NCBI GenBank assembly: GCA_030762935.1
Contig: CM060883.1
Coordinates: 51,916,001 to 51,980,000, forward strand
DNA from: Hymenopus coronatus
Lineage: Eukaryota > Arthropoda > Insecta > Mantodea > Hymenopodidae
Reading direction: 5' to 3'
Length of the DNA stretch: 64,000 nt
The translations under genes and the position numbers were made by a program. Within the stretch, counting starts at the first letter, position 1. Each line of letters opens with the position of its first letter. Below are positions 49,986-62,732 of the stretch, one piece after another. Below the pieces are notes generated by a model. The model saw only the letters and a program-made list of their open reading frames with translations, ran no database searches and was not told the origin of the DNA.

Positions 49986-51744
49986 CATTATTTGTTGTCT
50001 CAATACTTACCTACTGACCATCATAATTGGCTAGGGACAAGTTGATAAGGAAATCAGAGACAGCTTAAAAAAGATTGACAAATTGAGTGTGACTTTCACA
50101 CTCAATATCAATTGGCAAATTAGCAACATATTTACACAAACTGCTTCATTGCTAAAGTGAATTGTTCATTGTTATTAACAATTTTAATTATAGTAATTTT
50201 TGTAATGGTAAAACACAATAACCATAAACCTATCATTTTTAACCACTTTTCTACTTTTAACATGGGAGCAAGTATTAAGATGAAGCAGTTTTACATTTTC
50301 AGCATTTATCACAGATTTATCGTGAAGGACATAATGACACTTGCAGCACTCACAGTGGCCCCCTCGTTCAAGAAAGCACAATGCATATCTCACAACACTG
50401 CTTTAAAAGCACTTTCTTTGCATATTGTGTCATTTTGATTATTTTTATGACTAGGAAATAGGTGTGTTTACACTCTGTAGAGGTCTATTTTGTTTCAGGT
50501 ATGCAGTGATGTCGAGGACTCATAATATACGATTATTTCCGGAAAGTTATTCATTTCTGCAAAGTAATACATTAAGTGGTCCAAGCATGTTATCATTCAT
50601 TGGCCCTTGAGGTCATATGGCAGATTCTTAGGAACCCAGTGGACACTAACTTAATAAAATTATTGTGTTAGGTACGATATCTTACATTGCACCACAATAT
50701 ATGCTGAACCCCTCAGAGAAGGTTTGCAGAGGAGTCCTCATCTGTCAGGTTCTAAGGAATCCAGTGGACACTAAGTTAACAATTTTTATTATGCTATGCA
50801 CGATATCATACACTGTGCCTTAAGAAAAGCTGAACCATTCAAACAAGGTTTGAGATGAATCCCCCCGGTCATTCTAAATTGCTGTCTTAATGATTGTAAC
50901 ATTCTGCTCTGTTGCAGCTGTTATTGGTCACCTAGAATGTGGTAAATCAAGGTTTTCACAGCCTTCTTCGAGTAATGTGCACCATCTAGAGATACTTCAG
51001 TCTTCTCATTTCACATTAATTCTAGAACTGGTAGTTTGTCTTCATATTTTCATTGTAGATGCCATGTGAACCTTTCTCTGAAACTTTAAGATTTCTCTAT
51101 TCTAAATCTGCATGAAGGTTTAGCTTCTCCAGCCATGCCTAGTGAGGTTGTGTTCTTGTAAGTACACTTACTGTGCATTTTCAACTTTCTATTAGAAGAT
51201 TTAGAACAGTAGGACCTATGGATCATCTTTTAACCTTTTATATGGCAAGATGCTTTTCTATTGCTAAATTAATTTGAGTTTTGATACTTTTGTGTATTGA
51301 TATAAGGAACAGTTAATTGTGGTTTTTAGGTGAATACTCTGCTGGAAAACGACTATTAGCATTGGTTGGCCATCTGTGCATTTTTTCTGATGACCTTAGC
51401 AAGGAAGCTTGTATACAGGTTTAGGAACTTTCTTAAAATTTTACATAATTTAAATTAGGTTAAAATTACTTAAAATTAATACTTAGTTAATATGAACAGC
51501 CTCTTAAAAGTTTGAAGCTAATTTCTCACAATAATTCTTGGGCCTTCCTTACCATGTACTCAATTCATGAATTTGATACTACACACTAGAGGTTTACTAC
51601 TATATTAGTAATGTTGGTATGTTATATTAATGCCCTACAAAGGGAATGGTTTTAACACATGAGTTGTTAAAATAAACAAAATATGATATTCAAAGGTGAG
51701 AATAAATATTTTTAACACTAATCTGATAACATTGAGCCTAAGCC
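49986..51744. other. intronic, nothing firmly recognised
   Basis: Two related blocks, about 50630-50720 and 50755-50860 (aaggaatccagtggacacta / aggaacccagtggacactaa), form a diverged tandem pair of about 125 bp. No gene. Confidence 0.4.
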
Positions 51745-52120
51745 CACCTGGGTAGTGTGGGGATAGCATGTCTTCCTCACATTCAAGAGGTTGTGAGTTC
51801 AAATCTCACTTAGGTTATCCAGATAGGTTTTTATCAGTGTTTTTTCCTTATCGTCAGATGACAAATGGTGTGTAACTTTAAGCTCCATCATTTGAGCATC
51901 ATTTCACAGATTTCACGTCTCGTCCAATATGACGAAACAGGTTAAAGGACGTTGAACTACAGTGTTTTCTTCCTTATCCTGAGATGACAATGTTGAGTAA
52001 CTTTAAGCTCCATGGACCTCAAAATCATTTGGACATCATTTCACAGATTTCATTCCTCATCCAACATGACGAGCCAGGTTAAAGAACGAACTACCAAAAA
52101 AAAAAAAACAGAAAGCCTGT
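51745..52120 (+). mobile_element. tRNA-derived SINE-like element with duplicated body
   Basis: tRNA-like head (gtgtggggatagcatgtctt ... gttgtgagttcaaatctcac with B box). The body unit (tccttatcgtcagatgacaa ... gacgaaacaggttaaaggac) occurs twice, about 51841-51955 and 51968-52090, the second ending in a run of 12 A and cagaaag. Located about 260 bp upstream of NTF2 exon B. Confidence 0.65.
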
Positions 52121-52378
52121 TTATCTCTTGTAAATTCCATTATCTTTGTTTGGGAAATGTAAAAGTATGACAAGTTCTTGCTTGTCATTTGTTTTTCCTT
52201 GTGACTAATAAATTCAGTTGAAGAACAGGGCAATAGAAAAGTAAAAGTCTCTGGTTTTCTCCCATGTTGTACTAAAATTGAATATCAGCTATATTGTGGT
52301 TGGTTGCATTACATGTATTTTCTTAACTCTTTCTCCTAATTGGATTTACTAATTATATTTTGATGTTTTGTTTTGCAG

Positions 52379-52492
52379 GCAGATGATGATCCCCCACATG
52401 CATACTCGCAAATATTTGTGCTCAAGCCACTAGGCAATTCCTTCTTTTGCCAGCATGACATCTTTCGCCTGGGCATCCACGACACAGCTTGA
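52379..52492 (+). CDS. Ntf-2: NTF2 alternative last coding exon B
   Basis: Encodes 37 residues plus TGA, in phase 0 after the acceptor tgttttgcag. The peptide starts ADDDPPHAYSQ and ends FRLGIHDTA. It is identical to exon A at 24 of 37 positions with no gap. Both Ran-contacting Asp positions, the central F-V-L-K-P and the terminal H-D-x-F-R-L motif are kept. Clear differences are Ile to Ser at position 10, Thr to Ile at 12, Val to Cys at 24, and Ala-Leu to Gly-Ile near the end. The open frame, clean acceptor and mostly conservative changes argue for a functional alternative exon rather than a dead duplicate. Use of A or B requires either splicing past A or polyadenylation at A. Confidence 0.92.
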   Translation, partial: ADDDPPHAYSQIFVLKPLGNSFFCQHDIFRLGIHDTA

Positions 52493-54070
52493 ACTTTACA
52501 TCTTCAGTCATAGGAGCAAGGAACATACAAAAGGCATTGCCATTGTCGTGGATCACATATTGTGGTGGACAGTTTGTCATGAAGTCCATAAACAAACTCT
52601 TCATTCAAGCTGTTTTAAGTCTTGAAGATGAAAACTGTGGTTTTGATAAATGAGCATGCATGTAAATCATTAACCCACTATGTGTTCGCTGTTGTTTTGC
52701 TCCTCTTTGTGACACAAACTTCACTATATTTGGCTCAGCCTAACTCACGCAGTTGCTAGCATTATATAAATACCAGCTTCTCTCAGCACCAACCTAAACT
52801 TGGAACACATAGTGGGTTCCCTCTCCCGCAATTGTTAAATGAACCATAAAATAATGCTTGAGAATTATTACTGTGTTTGCTGTTAATAAATGGCTGCACA
52901 TTTTTAATTCTCAAATTCACATCAAGTACCCTGTTTAAATGAGTGAAAAGATAATCATGGAACAGAAGAAATGAAAACAATTAAATGTGATATAAATGTT
53001 GTCAGTGTTTAATGTTGTTATACACTAATAGTGACTTTGGCTGTGAAAATTTGATATGCGTGACTGAAACAGTTACTGTGACTGAGGCTTATATCAGCAT
53101 TATAGGAATAACTTTTCTCAGTCATTTAAACCTGAGATATTGCTGCTCCAGTGATGAAGCATGATGCTTGTTACAAACTTGAAGAAATGAAACTGTATGC
53201 ATTTGCATTTGAAATGTATAAAATGGATACACTATTTATGTTAATTACAGTGTATTCTGTTTGCCTTGTGTATAGAATGCAGCTCATAATGCTGTTGTGC
53301 ACTTGTCTTTAAAAATATTGTTTATTAAACAATCTATAGCATTTGTTTTAATATTCTCTGGGGTTTTAAGACTGAACAAACTACACAGTTGCACAATTGT
53401 GCTATCATGGCACTTATATGCATAATTACAAGAGATACAATGGTGGTTAACATCTTACAATTAAGATATGAAACTGATAGCTCTTTCATCATGTGAGCAG
53501 GTTGATTATCTTTTTCACATACTGAAAAGCAGGGTACTGAAGTCATGTCATCCCTTCCGTTTTCTTTTCTTTTTTTTTTTTTTTTTCTCTGTCTTGAAAG
53601 AGTTTTTTATAATTTTTTTATGCTTTCAGACAAGTTGCATTTTTTGATGAGAGGAATAACAAGCGTCTGTCCATTGTTTTTTTTAGCTTGTTGTTAACTG
53701 AATTACTACTGTTTAACTAATGTAACGGGCATGCCTTTTGTAGAATTAGGGTATTTTTTGTAAGGCATAAAGGTTTTAAAACCATTGCTATCCCAGGTTA
53801 TTGAAATATTGGAACATCAAAGAATTAAATAAAAGTCATTTCATAGTTAACCTATATGTCTTCTTAAATTCAATTTTAATATAACGGTTGTATCTTATTT
53901 GAATGATAAATTCATATTCTTTATTACTCGGTACATTTGTGTCCAGCTCCTTTGTTGCCAGTACTTACCACTGGATAAATGAGCATCATTAGAAGTCCCA
54001 TGAAAAGTTTGTGCTATATTGATTTTCCTTTTATACATTATAAATTTAATAAAACTTAAGCAAAAGTTGT
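52493..54070 (+). other. probable 3' UTR of NTF2 isoform B
   Basis: Stretch after the exon B stop with no long open frame and no transposon relic I recognise, ending near two AATAAA signals. A T/C-rich run lies at about 53560-53586. The assignment follows from position alone. Confidence 0.4.
54048..54053 (+). promoter_or_regulatory. candidate polyadenylation signal for NTF2 isoform B
   Basis: AATAAA about 1.56 kb after the exon B stop, followed within 30 bases by a T/G-rich stretch (ttgtgcctcttttgttc), as expected for a cleavage site. An earlier AATAAA at 53828-53833 is an alternative. No recognisable transposon lies between 52493 and here, consistent with a real 3' UTR. Confidence 0.45.
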
Positions 54071-57000
54071 GCCTCTTTTGTTCTTGCAGGTAACTGTTGT
54101 AAGATCCTATTTTTTCTTAATATAAATTGTCTCTCAAGTACTGCAAATCCAAAATTGAAAAAAGAACCTATAATTAGCAAAGGTTTAAAACCCAAATTTC
54201 ATATATTTTAAGAACCTTATTCCCTTTTCCAGATCCTTTTTAATCTCTCTAAACTTTATTTAAAAAAAAATAAAAAAGCCTCTTATACCATAATCTTGCA
54301 TTATCCTTTTAGTGGTTTTTCAAATCCTTAGGGGTAGAGTAGCAAGGAATATCCATTTTAAAGTTTCAGTAGTATACACTTGGAGTTAAAATTAATGGGG
54401 ATGAATAGCTAGTTTATACCTGTTGTTGCTGTTTGCTTTGGGTGATAGCTCATTTATCTAAATAAGAAAAAAATGTAGACTGTTCTGTCCAAGTAAAATA
54501 TATAAGGTCCTCAGATTTATTCGATCTTTGCCGCCAGTCATTTGTCCAAGCGTGACATCAATACTAGGTAACAAGTTCATTATGCATTGGCTCTTGCAGA
54601 GGACTAAGAACGATGGATAGAAGGGGTGGATGTCAACAGTTTTGATGTCACCTAATGAAATGGGACGTATCATACCTTTCCAATATTTACATTTGAAACA
54701 TTCTCAATCGCAGCTTTTATGCTGATAGGTAATGTATTCTTCAGGTGCAGAAGTAGCACCCAACCATTCAAATTCTGTGATTAGTGGTCACTTCCATCTT
54801 GCATGAAAAGAATGCACAAAATGTCCTGGTGAAAATAGTTCTGCAGTAAAGCAACCTGTTTTAAGAAGTCTGTAATGCATGCAATCCAAGGTTCAATTCT
54901 GCACCTCCCCTTTGAGATGAGGGCTTGCTGAACTAACAATGAATCATGCATTTAAACCCACTGGCGCTAAAGGCCAAATAAATCTGAAGAGCCAGTTGGT
55001 TCAAGCAGGTGTTTCAACTTATTTACAAACTGAGAAGGAGTGTACTCATGGCTCAGCTAGGGTGTAGAAGGAACTTATCCCTACCATCCACATCCACTAC
55101 TTTTGTGTACATCAATTTTAACTCTAAAAGGCACTATACATTGTCCACATAATTAAAACACTAAAAATTATTTTTAGTTCTTTCTTGATTGAAATTCAGA
55201 ACTTTTATTTTTTTAAATTAGGACTTACAGTTGTCAAGATTAGAATTTTGCAGTGAATTTTCTATTAAAATTAATAAAGATATTTATGTGATTTATTTTG
55301 CAAATTCATTAAACACATTAAGAAATTTCAACATTCAAAATAAATTAAAACACAAGGGTTTTCTTTAAGCTTTAGTTTGATATCTGAATGAAATTCCTAG
55401 TATAAATAAAACTATGCACAATATGTACATTCTAGAATACCTTATGGCTTTCAAAGACTATCCCACTTTATTTTCAGTTTTTTATATATATATAATAGGA
55501 ACTGTTTTGCAGTTTGGACAAGCATTGGACTCATGCTTTAGGACCCAGTAAAAATTATAGGCTCTTTTATAATTTTCAAGCATTGCCCCATCTTTGCATG
55601 CAAACCTAAATTATTGGCCAAAATTATTTACAAAAATGCACCAATGATTGTTTTGGATAAAGTTAAAACTTAAAAGAATGTATAACTTAAGTTAAGATCC
55701 TGTTTGTTTGTTAATGCTGTAATCATTAGAACTACAAACAATAGGTAATTGATATTGTAAGACCATTAATCTCCCCCCCCCTCTCTCTCTCTCTCTCTGT
55801 CTAACATGACAGTTCACTTACTAAATTTCACCCAGAAGATGCTTGCAAGAGGTAGGATGTACTGCCATTTGGAAGGGGGACCCCCTACTTGAAATACCTG
55901 ATTTGCTTTTAGTGTATGGTATAGTGTCTTTAGTGGATGATTAATTGAAAAAATTAGTTAACAAAATTTCAACTAATATTTAGTTATTACTATTTATGAA
56001 TGGAAATTACTTTTATTTAATTAGGCAAAATGGGGGAAACTTTCCCCCCCCCCCCCTCTAAATGACACTGAATGAAAATGTGGATATATTGCCTGTGTTG
56101 CATATGGCACACAGATATAATTTTCAGCATCAGAAAAGTTTGTTATAAAAAATTACATAAAACTCATAAATCAGGACAGATTTGGGCTGTGGGTTTTACA
56201 TTAAAAGAAATAATGAAGCATAAAGGAAAATATCATTTCTATGAGTATACAAAAAGTGTATGAAAATTGATTCCTCTCCGCATCTTTGAACTTTAGTTCT
56301 TTCATTGTCCAAATTCATCGGAATACAATATTCTTTCAAGTGCATTTAAATATGAATAATAGAATTGTTTTTGAGTGACAATTTTCCAAATTTCATGCAA
56401 ACACTGATATAATTGGGACCATTTTTATTCCTATAATTATCTTGGTTTACCAGTAGAGTTTGAGTGGACCACAGAGTATGAGTAAAGGGTCAAAATATGT
56501 ACTATGACATTATACTTTATTTTTATTCATATTTTCATTTAAAAGTATTAGCTCTAAGAGTGATATAAATACCTATTTCCTCTGTTTTTATCTTAAGGCC
56601 ATTTTCATCTACAATCATAATTTTTCATGTTTTAGTTTATGTAAAGTCAGTTATACGTCTTTACTACTGGAACACTGAAGCACATTTCACAATGAGGTTC
56701 CAAACCCTCATCAAGAAATCTAGTTTTGGTTTATACGAGCCAGCAATTTCTCATGAATAGCAAGCAAGAAATGTTGTAGCTGCCTCCAGCTGGTCCCTTT
56801 TCCTCTGTATGTTTGAAAATCAAAAGTGTGTTTGATTGAACCACTTGTTTAAAGCACTGCATTTGGAAACTATTCATATGAATAAACTGGTAAGCTTGTC
56901 ATAAGCAAAATAATTAATATACTTAATTATACAGACACACGGGATGTTTCATTAAGATAATAATATAAATAGGTCATGGAATAGAAGAGAGGAGGTGGAA

Positions 57001-57469
57001 ATTTGAAAGTTCCATTATATTTTATTGTGCCATAAAATATAAGAATGAAACAATATACAAAACAGCACAATGGAAACATGAATCAGGAATGAGCACAGTA
57101 TGTAATAGAGAAATAATTGTTAGGTGTGTTGCAAAAAATAATAGATCTCACTTTGCACAAATACCTAATAACGTTTGTCTGGAAAGTAAAGAACAATTGG
57201 CATAAATAAATGAAAATGAAATATATCAACAAAAGCTTTGTACAAAGTTACAACCTTACTCTATTTCTCAATATAATTGCAATTGTCAATAAAACAAAAT
57301 TATTTTGTCTGTTAATGACACAGTCAATTGCCAGGATCATATTAGCATTACCAGTGTGCCAGAACTTTATTTTTAACATGCCGGTAAATCTATTGACAAG
57401 ATGATGTTGCTTATAAGCATAAAAACTATCAGTCTGAACCATGACCTTGAGATCAGTAAGTCAGTGCCT
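54071..57469. other. downstream of NTF2, no gene recognised
   Basis: AT-rich. Short C and CT runs at 55774-55800 and 56045-56057. A B-box-like ggttcaattct near 54890 may mark a SINE remnant. No coding motif. Confidence 0.35.
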
Positions 57470-57640
57470 AACCAACTGGCCTAATAGTTGGTTGCACCAG
57501 TTCCAGTTCTTTTATGTGAGGGTGACATTTGGCAGGTTTTAGGTTCAATTCCCTTTGTTGACCTAACATGAACTTGGGTTTTCATTGTTCTCTGTGGTTG
57601 GTGGCAAATGCTGGGGTGGATTCTCATCTTTCAGTGTACT
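57470..57640 (+). repeat. diverged SINE, same family as 34853-35062
   Basis: Reads in the sense orientation of that SINE: ggttttaggttcaattccct (B box) then gtggttggtggcaaatgctg and ggggtggattctcatctttc, aligning with the matching core words but without the intact ggtactccgg word. Confidence 0.45.
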
Positions 57641-58309
57641 TTTAGGTTTTGTGATGTATGGCATTGCCAGATAAATGGTGCAGATGATTGCTCAAAGGAA
57701 AGAGTGCTCCCCATAGACACTAAAGGGCCGCAAGTTCAACTCTTTTCAACTTGCCAGTGGAATAGATCTTTGGGGCTAAAACTCTGAGAACCTGTAGGCC
57801 ATCTCTGCGGCCTGTCAGCCTCCTACTAGGCCATTATATAAATCAAGTGATCAGCATAAGGAATTAGTCTCCTGTGGTTCCTTCCTCCTGAGTAATAGTG
57901 GCCACAATAGATATGTAGGGTACAGTGTGTGAGGTATCCCCCTCAGTTGTTATACATTCCTACATACCCATAACCCCTCATAAGAATTAAGTATCCAAAA
58001 GTGACCACATAATGAAGATATGATTTACTTATTGAGCTTCAGCTATTCCTGTTTAAGCCCTGCAGCCAAATGTACACTCAGTGTATACTGCCTACCTGGT
58101 TCTGTTCTGCATGGACAAATAATTGATGTCCATTGTGTGTGAAAGCAAATATTTGTGCAAATGCATATTTACACTCTTGAAGACACATGACCTATATGTG
58201 TAATAATCGGGACAACATTACATAAGAGATATGCTTTATTAAGTATGAAAAAGCAATTTTTATGTTAAAAGTAAATACAGTACAATTAATATTTTTTTTT
58301 TTCTTGCAC

Positions 58310-58575
58310 ACAAGCCATTTGTAGGACAGGAGTTGGAAGTTGAGTCAGATTGAAAAATTCAATGCCATAGCCGAGATTTGAACCACAGATCTCTTGGTCT
58401 CTAGCTATTTGCTCTATCACTGAGCAACCATGGCAGAGCATTGAATTTCTCAACTGACTCACATGTTTCCCGGCAAACCACAAGTTTATCTCAAATTATT
58501 TTGAGATGACATATCCCAATGGTGACTTACAATGTTGTAAGTACTTTAAGTCCCAGGATTTATTGTATAGCTAAC
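58310..58575 (-). repeat. tRNA-like repeat, same family as the foldback element, copy 2
   Basis: Shares aagccatttgtaggacagga, the arm with gagatttgaaccacagatct, an A-box-like stretch (minus strand ttgctcagtgatagagc, near-perfect tRNA-like), and the body with the ATCTCAAA/TTTGAGAT hairpin. Lacks the inverted right arm. Possibly a SINE read on the minus strand. Confidence 0.65.
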
Positions 58576-58611
58576 TATTATGGTCAATTAGTATTGATTT
58601 GATTTTTTTTT

Positions 58612-58772
58612 CCACAAGCCGTTTGTAGGACAGGAGTTGGATAGGTAGTCAGACTGAAAAATTCAATGCCATAGCCAGTATTTGAACAACAGATCTCCCG
58701 GTCTCTGCCCTTTGCTCTACCACTGAGCTACCTGGCAACATGCCGGCATAGCATTGAATTTCTCAACTGAAT
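58612..58772 (-). repeat. tRNA-like repeat, same family, copy 3 (truncated)
   Basis: Repeats aagccgtttgtaggacagga, the arm with cagtatttgaacaacagatc and the minus-strand A-box-like tagctcagtggtagagc, then stops within the body (tgaatttctcaactga). Confidence 0.65.
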
Positions 58773-59749
58773 GAGGGCTGGGAGACTGGCTGCCCTTGCG
58801 GTGGATTCAGGATGAATGTGGTATTAAGGGTATAGATTTGAAGAAAATACTGGAGGTGACATAGGTAGCCTCTGTGGCTTGAACATGATTGCCCTGGCGC
58901 AGTTGTTGGATCCTCCAGTGTCTTCAGGAGTGCTCTCACCACTCACTCGAAGATTTCCCAGATGTTAACATTGTTCTGTTCTTAGGACGCCTCGAAAGTA
59001 CAACTGGGAAGGTAGTTGTGTAAGAAATTCTTGGAGATTTTGTAGAGATGAGCCTGTTGCCGACCTCCAGGTCTGTCAGTTTGGTTGTCAGAAACTCCTA
59101 ATGGAGGCCCTGAATGGCCTCGTGTAGACCTTAGATTTCTTACAGCAAGATGTCTGTCGCTGCAGATGGAAATAAGGTGACATACAGTATGCATAATAGT
59201 ACAAAAATATGAAAGTATCAAAAGTCAGCAATTTCAATATTCTTGATATGACAAAGAAGATCTTAAATTTATCTTTGTATATAAGTTCACCTTTTGACTG
59301 TGTTTAAAACATTCAAGTCAAGACATATTTCAAAGGTAAAATACAAGCAACACTTAAAATGGCTACAAAAGCGTAGTGCAGCCTAAAAAAACATCTGAGC
59401 TCAGCATAACAATACTAATAAAATAAAAGAATAAATATGTTTTGGACACAACTTGAAGGGAAAAAAAATTCCCTCCCACAAACTTGTACCTAACCTCCAA
59501 CGGGTGGTGGGAGACAACAACAACAACACTGACTTACGCATTAACGCACATACATAGAGTTCACCACAGTTGGCTAGTCTCCAGCGGGAAGAGAAAAGTA
59601 ATAGAGACCGGTAAAGACAACAGAATCCCACCAAAAGAAAAGAAAGAAGAAAAAATAGTTAACGTGTGTAAAAATCCCGTTACTCTGTTACGAAAACCCT
59701 ACGCTAAAGAAATCGGAGTGCGGATCACAAAACTCCAGGATTCATATTT
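58773..59749. other. no gene recognised
   Basis: Slightly richer in G+C around 58780-59130. May include the 3' part of the gypsy relic near 59450-59750, but no LTR boundary is visible. Confidence 0.3.
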
Positions 59750-61040
59750 ATGAAACACTTCAAGGGAGACATTTACATCCAGGACAGATTGCAATTGTGA
59801 TACTGTGCAGTGGCCAGTTTACCTGTAACGTAGTCCTCGCACTGAAAATCACTGTGTGTAACACATTAGGGACCAACGAAACGTGCAGCCAACTTTCAAG
59901 AAAAGAAATTAGCAGTAGAAGTGATTGCAAGTAAACTTAGTCCCCCCATCGAAAAAGACGCGGTAGGGTAATTTTCCATAACTCTGCAATCAGGATTTCC
60001 ACCCTTTGGAAGAAGGTCTGTAGCTGCCACAGATGAGAAAGTGGCCACAATGAACGGAATTTAAATACTAACATAAACGAAGGACTGTGAATGTCTGTGA
60101 TAAACACAAATTGAAACGATACTAAAGAAATATTCCATATCTTAAGATTTGTGGAGTGAAACACTAACAAAGTAGCCTTTAAATGCCGATTCACTCGTTA
60201 CGCATATGAAGGTTTGGGATAATACGGCAATATATGAGTAAATTGAATGCCTAAATTAAACAAAAAATCCCGAAATTGGTGTGCGCGGAAATATGACGCA
60301 GTATCCGAAACCAGAATTTGTGGAAGACCAAATTTGCAAAAATGTTCTGTAAAACATTAATGCAGTTGAATTTCGGGGCGGAAAGGTCGAAGCTACATGA
60401 ATTTAGTCACCAATACTAATATATGCGTGTTTCCACGTAAGGGTTCTACTAAATCCAAAAATATATTTTCTATGGGGTACGTTGCTACTCAGGAACTTAG
60501 CTGTCCCACCTCTGTATTTAACGATGGCTTGGCTATACCTTATACAATGTAAGACACTGGATACGAAACTTGAGCTTAAGGACCCCTAAATGAGCCGCTA
60601 ATGGAGAATGTGTGAAAATTATACAGGATCAATTACACTAAAGATTTAGGCAAAGTAATTTGCAAAACTAAATTCACGAAAAAAAAAAAAAATCCGCTAT
60701 TTCGTCGTACGAAAATCTAGATTCTGCACAGTATTTCTCCAGTTCTGTTATAAAGCAGAAATATCTACATTTCAGTATTTGGTTAAGTGTCTGGACTAGC
60801 ACCGAAAATGTGCTGCGTCATTTCAATGTAACCGACGACATAGCGTAATTCTGTTTTCCGTAAAAAATCTAGATTTATGAGTGCCATACTAAAATACAAA
60901 CTCGTGTTTTTCGGGTGGTAAGTTCGTTTCCCAAACTGTAACTTTGTTTCTATTCTCTTTGCTTCGGAAGTAACATAAAAGAAGCTAGGATTCAATTCCT
61001 GCACTCGCCATAGCTTCCTGGCGCGTATAATTCCTACAGT
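59750..61040 (-). pseudogene. Ty3/gypsy-like integrase relic
   Basis: Minus-strand blocks, with stops and frame changes: 60980-60790 with a T-Y-H-P-K-N-T-S-L-Y-F-S-M region, then around 60470-60280 an N-I-F-L-D-L-V-E-P-L block (first catalytic Asp) and Q-I-L-V-S-D-T-A-S-Y-F (second Asp). Then around 60240-59940 come L-P-Y-Y-P-K-P-S, VNRHLKATLLVFH and P-L-S-H-L-W-Q-L, as in retroelement integrases. A C-terminal G-D-x-V-Y-L block is near 59940. Dead copy; LTRs, RT and gag not recognised. Its upstream side is truncated at the pogo element. Confidence 0.65.
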
Positions 61041-61088
61041 TTTGCTTAAAATATAGCAGATAAATATCAGTAAAAATCCTTGAATATA

Positions 61089-62732
61089 GGGGAAGGTCGG
61101 ATTGTATTGGACAAGTGGGCAGCGCTTGTCAAACCATTAACGTGTGTACTAAGGTAGAATACTCTCGCTCTCGCCATTTTGGATCGAGCGACCAAAGGCG
61201 TTTGCAAATGACAATCAGATTTGTTTTTTGTGAGTTTTCTAGTGTACGAAGATAACTTTGGAACTACGTAGCTTGTAAGAAATTGAGTAGAATAATGTTT
61301 TGTTAGATGTGTGGATTACTATTCTTTATACTCTAAGCGGTAAATATGTCTAGGTCCAACAATGCATATGTTATAAAACAAAGCTTCGGAGTGCAGCGTT
61401 CCGGTTGTATCGGACAAACAATCGGAGGGTTGTACCGGACAATATTTACAAGTTAAAACGTTAAGTTCTGAATATTATAATTTTATCTTATTAGGATGGA
61501 GAACAAAAGCCATAATTAGGATGAAAATTACATGAAGGAAGCCGTAGAAAAAGTTCGACTTCATGTAATCATGTAATGACAATTAGGGAAGTTAGCAAAA
61601 GATATTGTGTACCTAACAGTACCTTAGGTGATACACTTTAAGCTCTTGCCTTTGAGTAGAATTGAGTTTTTAACCCTAGTTTATCAGTATGCAGAGAAAC
61701 TAAATAGCAAGCGTAAGTTCAACAAAATAACGATGAAAGCTGGAAAAGACTTTTGCTATGACTTTATGCAGGGGCATACAGAATCATATCAGTCAAAGGC
61801 AAAAAGCAAGTGAGCAAACCTACCTCAGCATAAAGAGGTAGGAAAATCACAAAACTTCTAATAATAAATGCTTCAGGGAATCTGTTTATTCCTCCTCACT
61901 TCGTTCTCCCGCGGGTAAGATTAGTTAAAAAAGGATGCACCAGTAGGAAGTGTATTTGATGCCCAACCAAATGGGTGGATAACAATAGCTGGATTTCTAA
62001 AGTGGCTGAAGGTTTTTGCAGAACGGGTCAATCCAGATGAAAAACATCCTGCTCTTTTGATTGCTGATGGTCACTCATGCTGTGATCACATTTACAAAAC
62101 AAAATCACGTCCACATGTTGAGTTTGTGAAAAGGACAAAAGTAGAGTAAACAAAAATCAAGTAAAAAAGACTGGTAGACCTGAAGCTGAAGAAAGAGCTA
62201 AAAAATCTTTGAACTTTGAGGAAGAATTGCAGGAAGAGGATGGATGGACTAATAGCGTTATCTCCAACAAAACTCTTCAGAGGACCAGATACAGTGCAAT
62301 ATTTGCAAAGATTGGACCCTTGAAAACTGTGCAGATCTTGAAATTAATAGCTTTTATTATGAATGTGAGCCGTGTCTTTCTAAAAAACCATAAATGTTTT
62401 CGATTCAATTATAATAATATGATTTTTCTATACTTATAATAAGTAATGTATAGGAGGTTACTTCTTTTGATATTATTTTGTATAACCATGTATGTATAGC
62501 AATAAAAACAACGTTATTTCAAACACAACACCGTGTCAGGTACAACCCTCCAGAAATCAGAAAGGTCAAAATGCAAGGTTTATAAAAGAGGACTCTAACA
62601 TGAATGAACTTCTAAATATATTGAAATAACATGTTGAAGTTTTCAGTAGAGAATAGCATATTCCATTTTAATCGTTAACAAATTTTATAGTTTTGGAAAA
62701 GCTTAAGTGTCCGATACTACCCGACCTTCCCC
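61089..62732 (+). mobile_element. pogo-like DNA transposon with intact ends
   Basis: 1644 bp flanked by TA (61087-61088 and 62733-62734). The left end GGGGAAGGTCGGATTGTATT and right end (reverse complement) GGGGAAGGTCGGGTAGTATC are terminal inverted repeats of about 25 bp with a few differences. Both ends also carry further cggaca-type words nearby. Carries a shortened pogo transposase. Confidence 0.85.
61500..62440 (+). pseudogene. pogo transposase (CENP-B-like HTH plus DDE), degraded
   Basis: MENKSHN near 61500, then MTIREVSKRYCVPNSTLGD at about 61576 (psq helix-turn-helix), FLTLVYQYAEKLNSKRKFNK and AGKDFCYDFMQGH at about 61660-61780 (CENP-B-type second HTH). A gap follows where the first catalytic region should be, then N-L-F-I-P-P-H-F-V-L-P, PNGWITIAGFLKWLKVFAER and HPALLIADGHSCCDHI (the L-L-I-x-D-x-H-x-S-H catalytic Asp block). 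The tail to 62440 is poorly conserved. Stops and frameshifts between blocks; too short for a full pogo enzyme. Confidence 0.72.

Noticed and set aside
58426..58445. Possible functional tRNA genes in the tRNA-like A and B box regions (5.4, 47.2, 48.2, 51.8 and 58.4 kb)
   Set aside because: None forms a full cloverleaf with acceptor stem; the same bodies recur, so they are SINE-type repeats.
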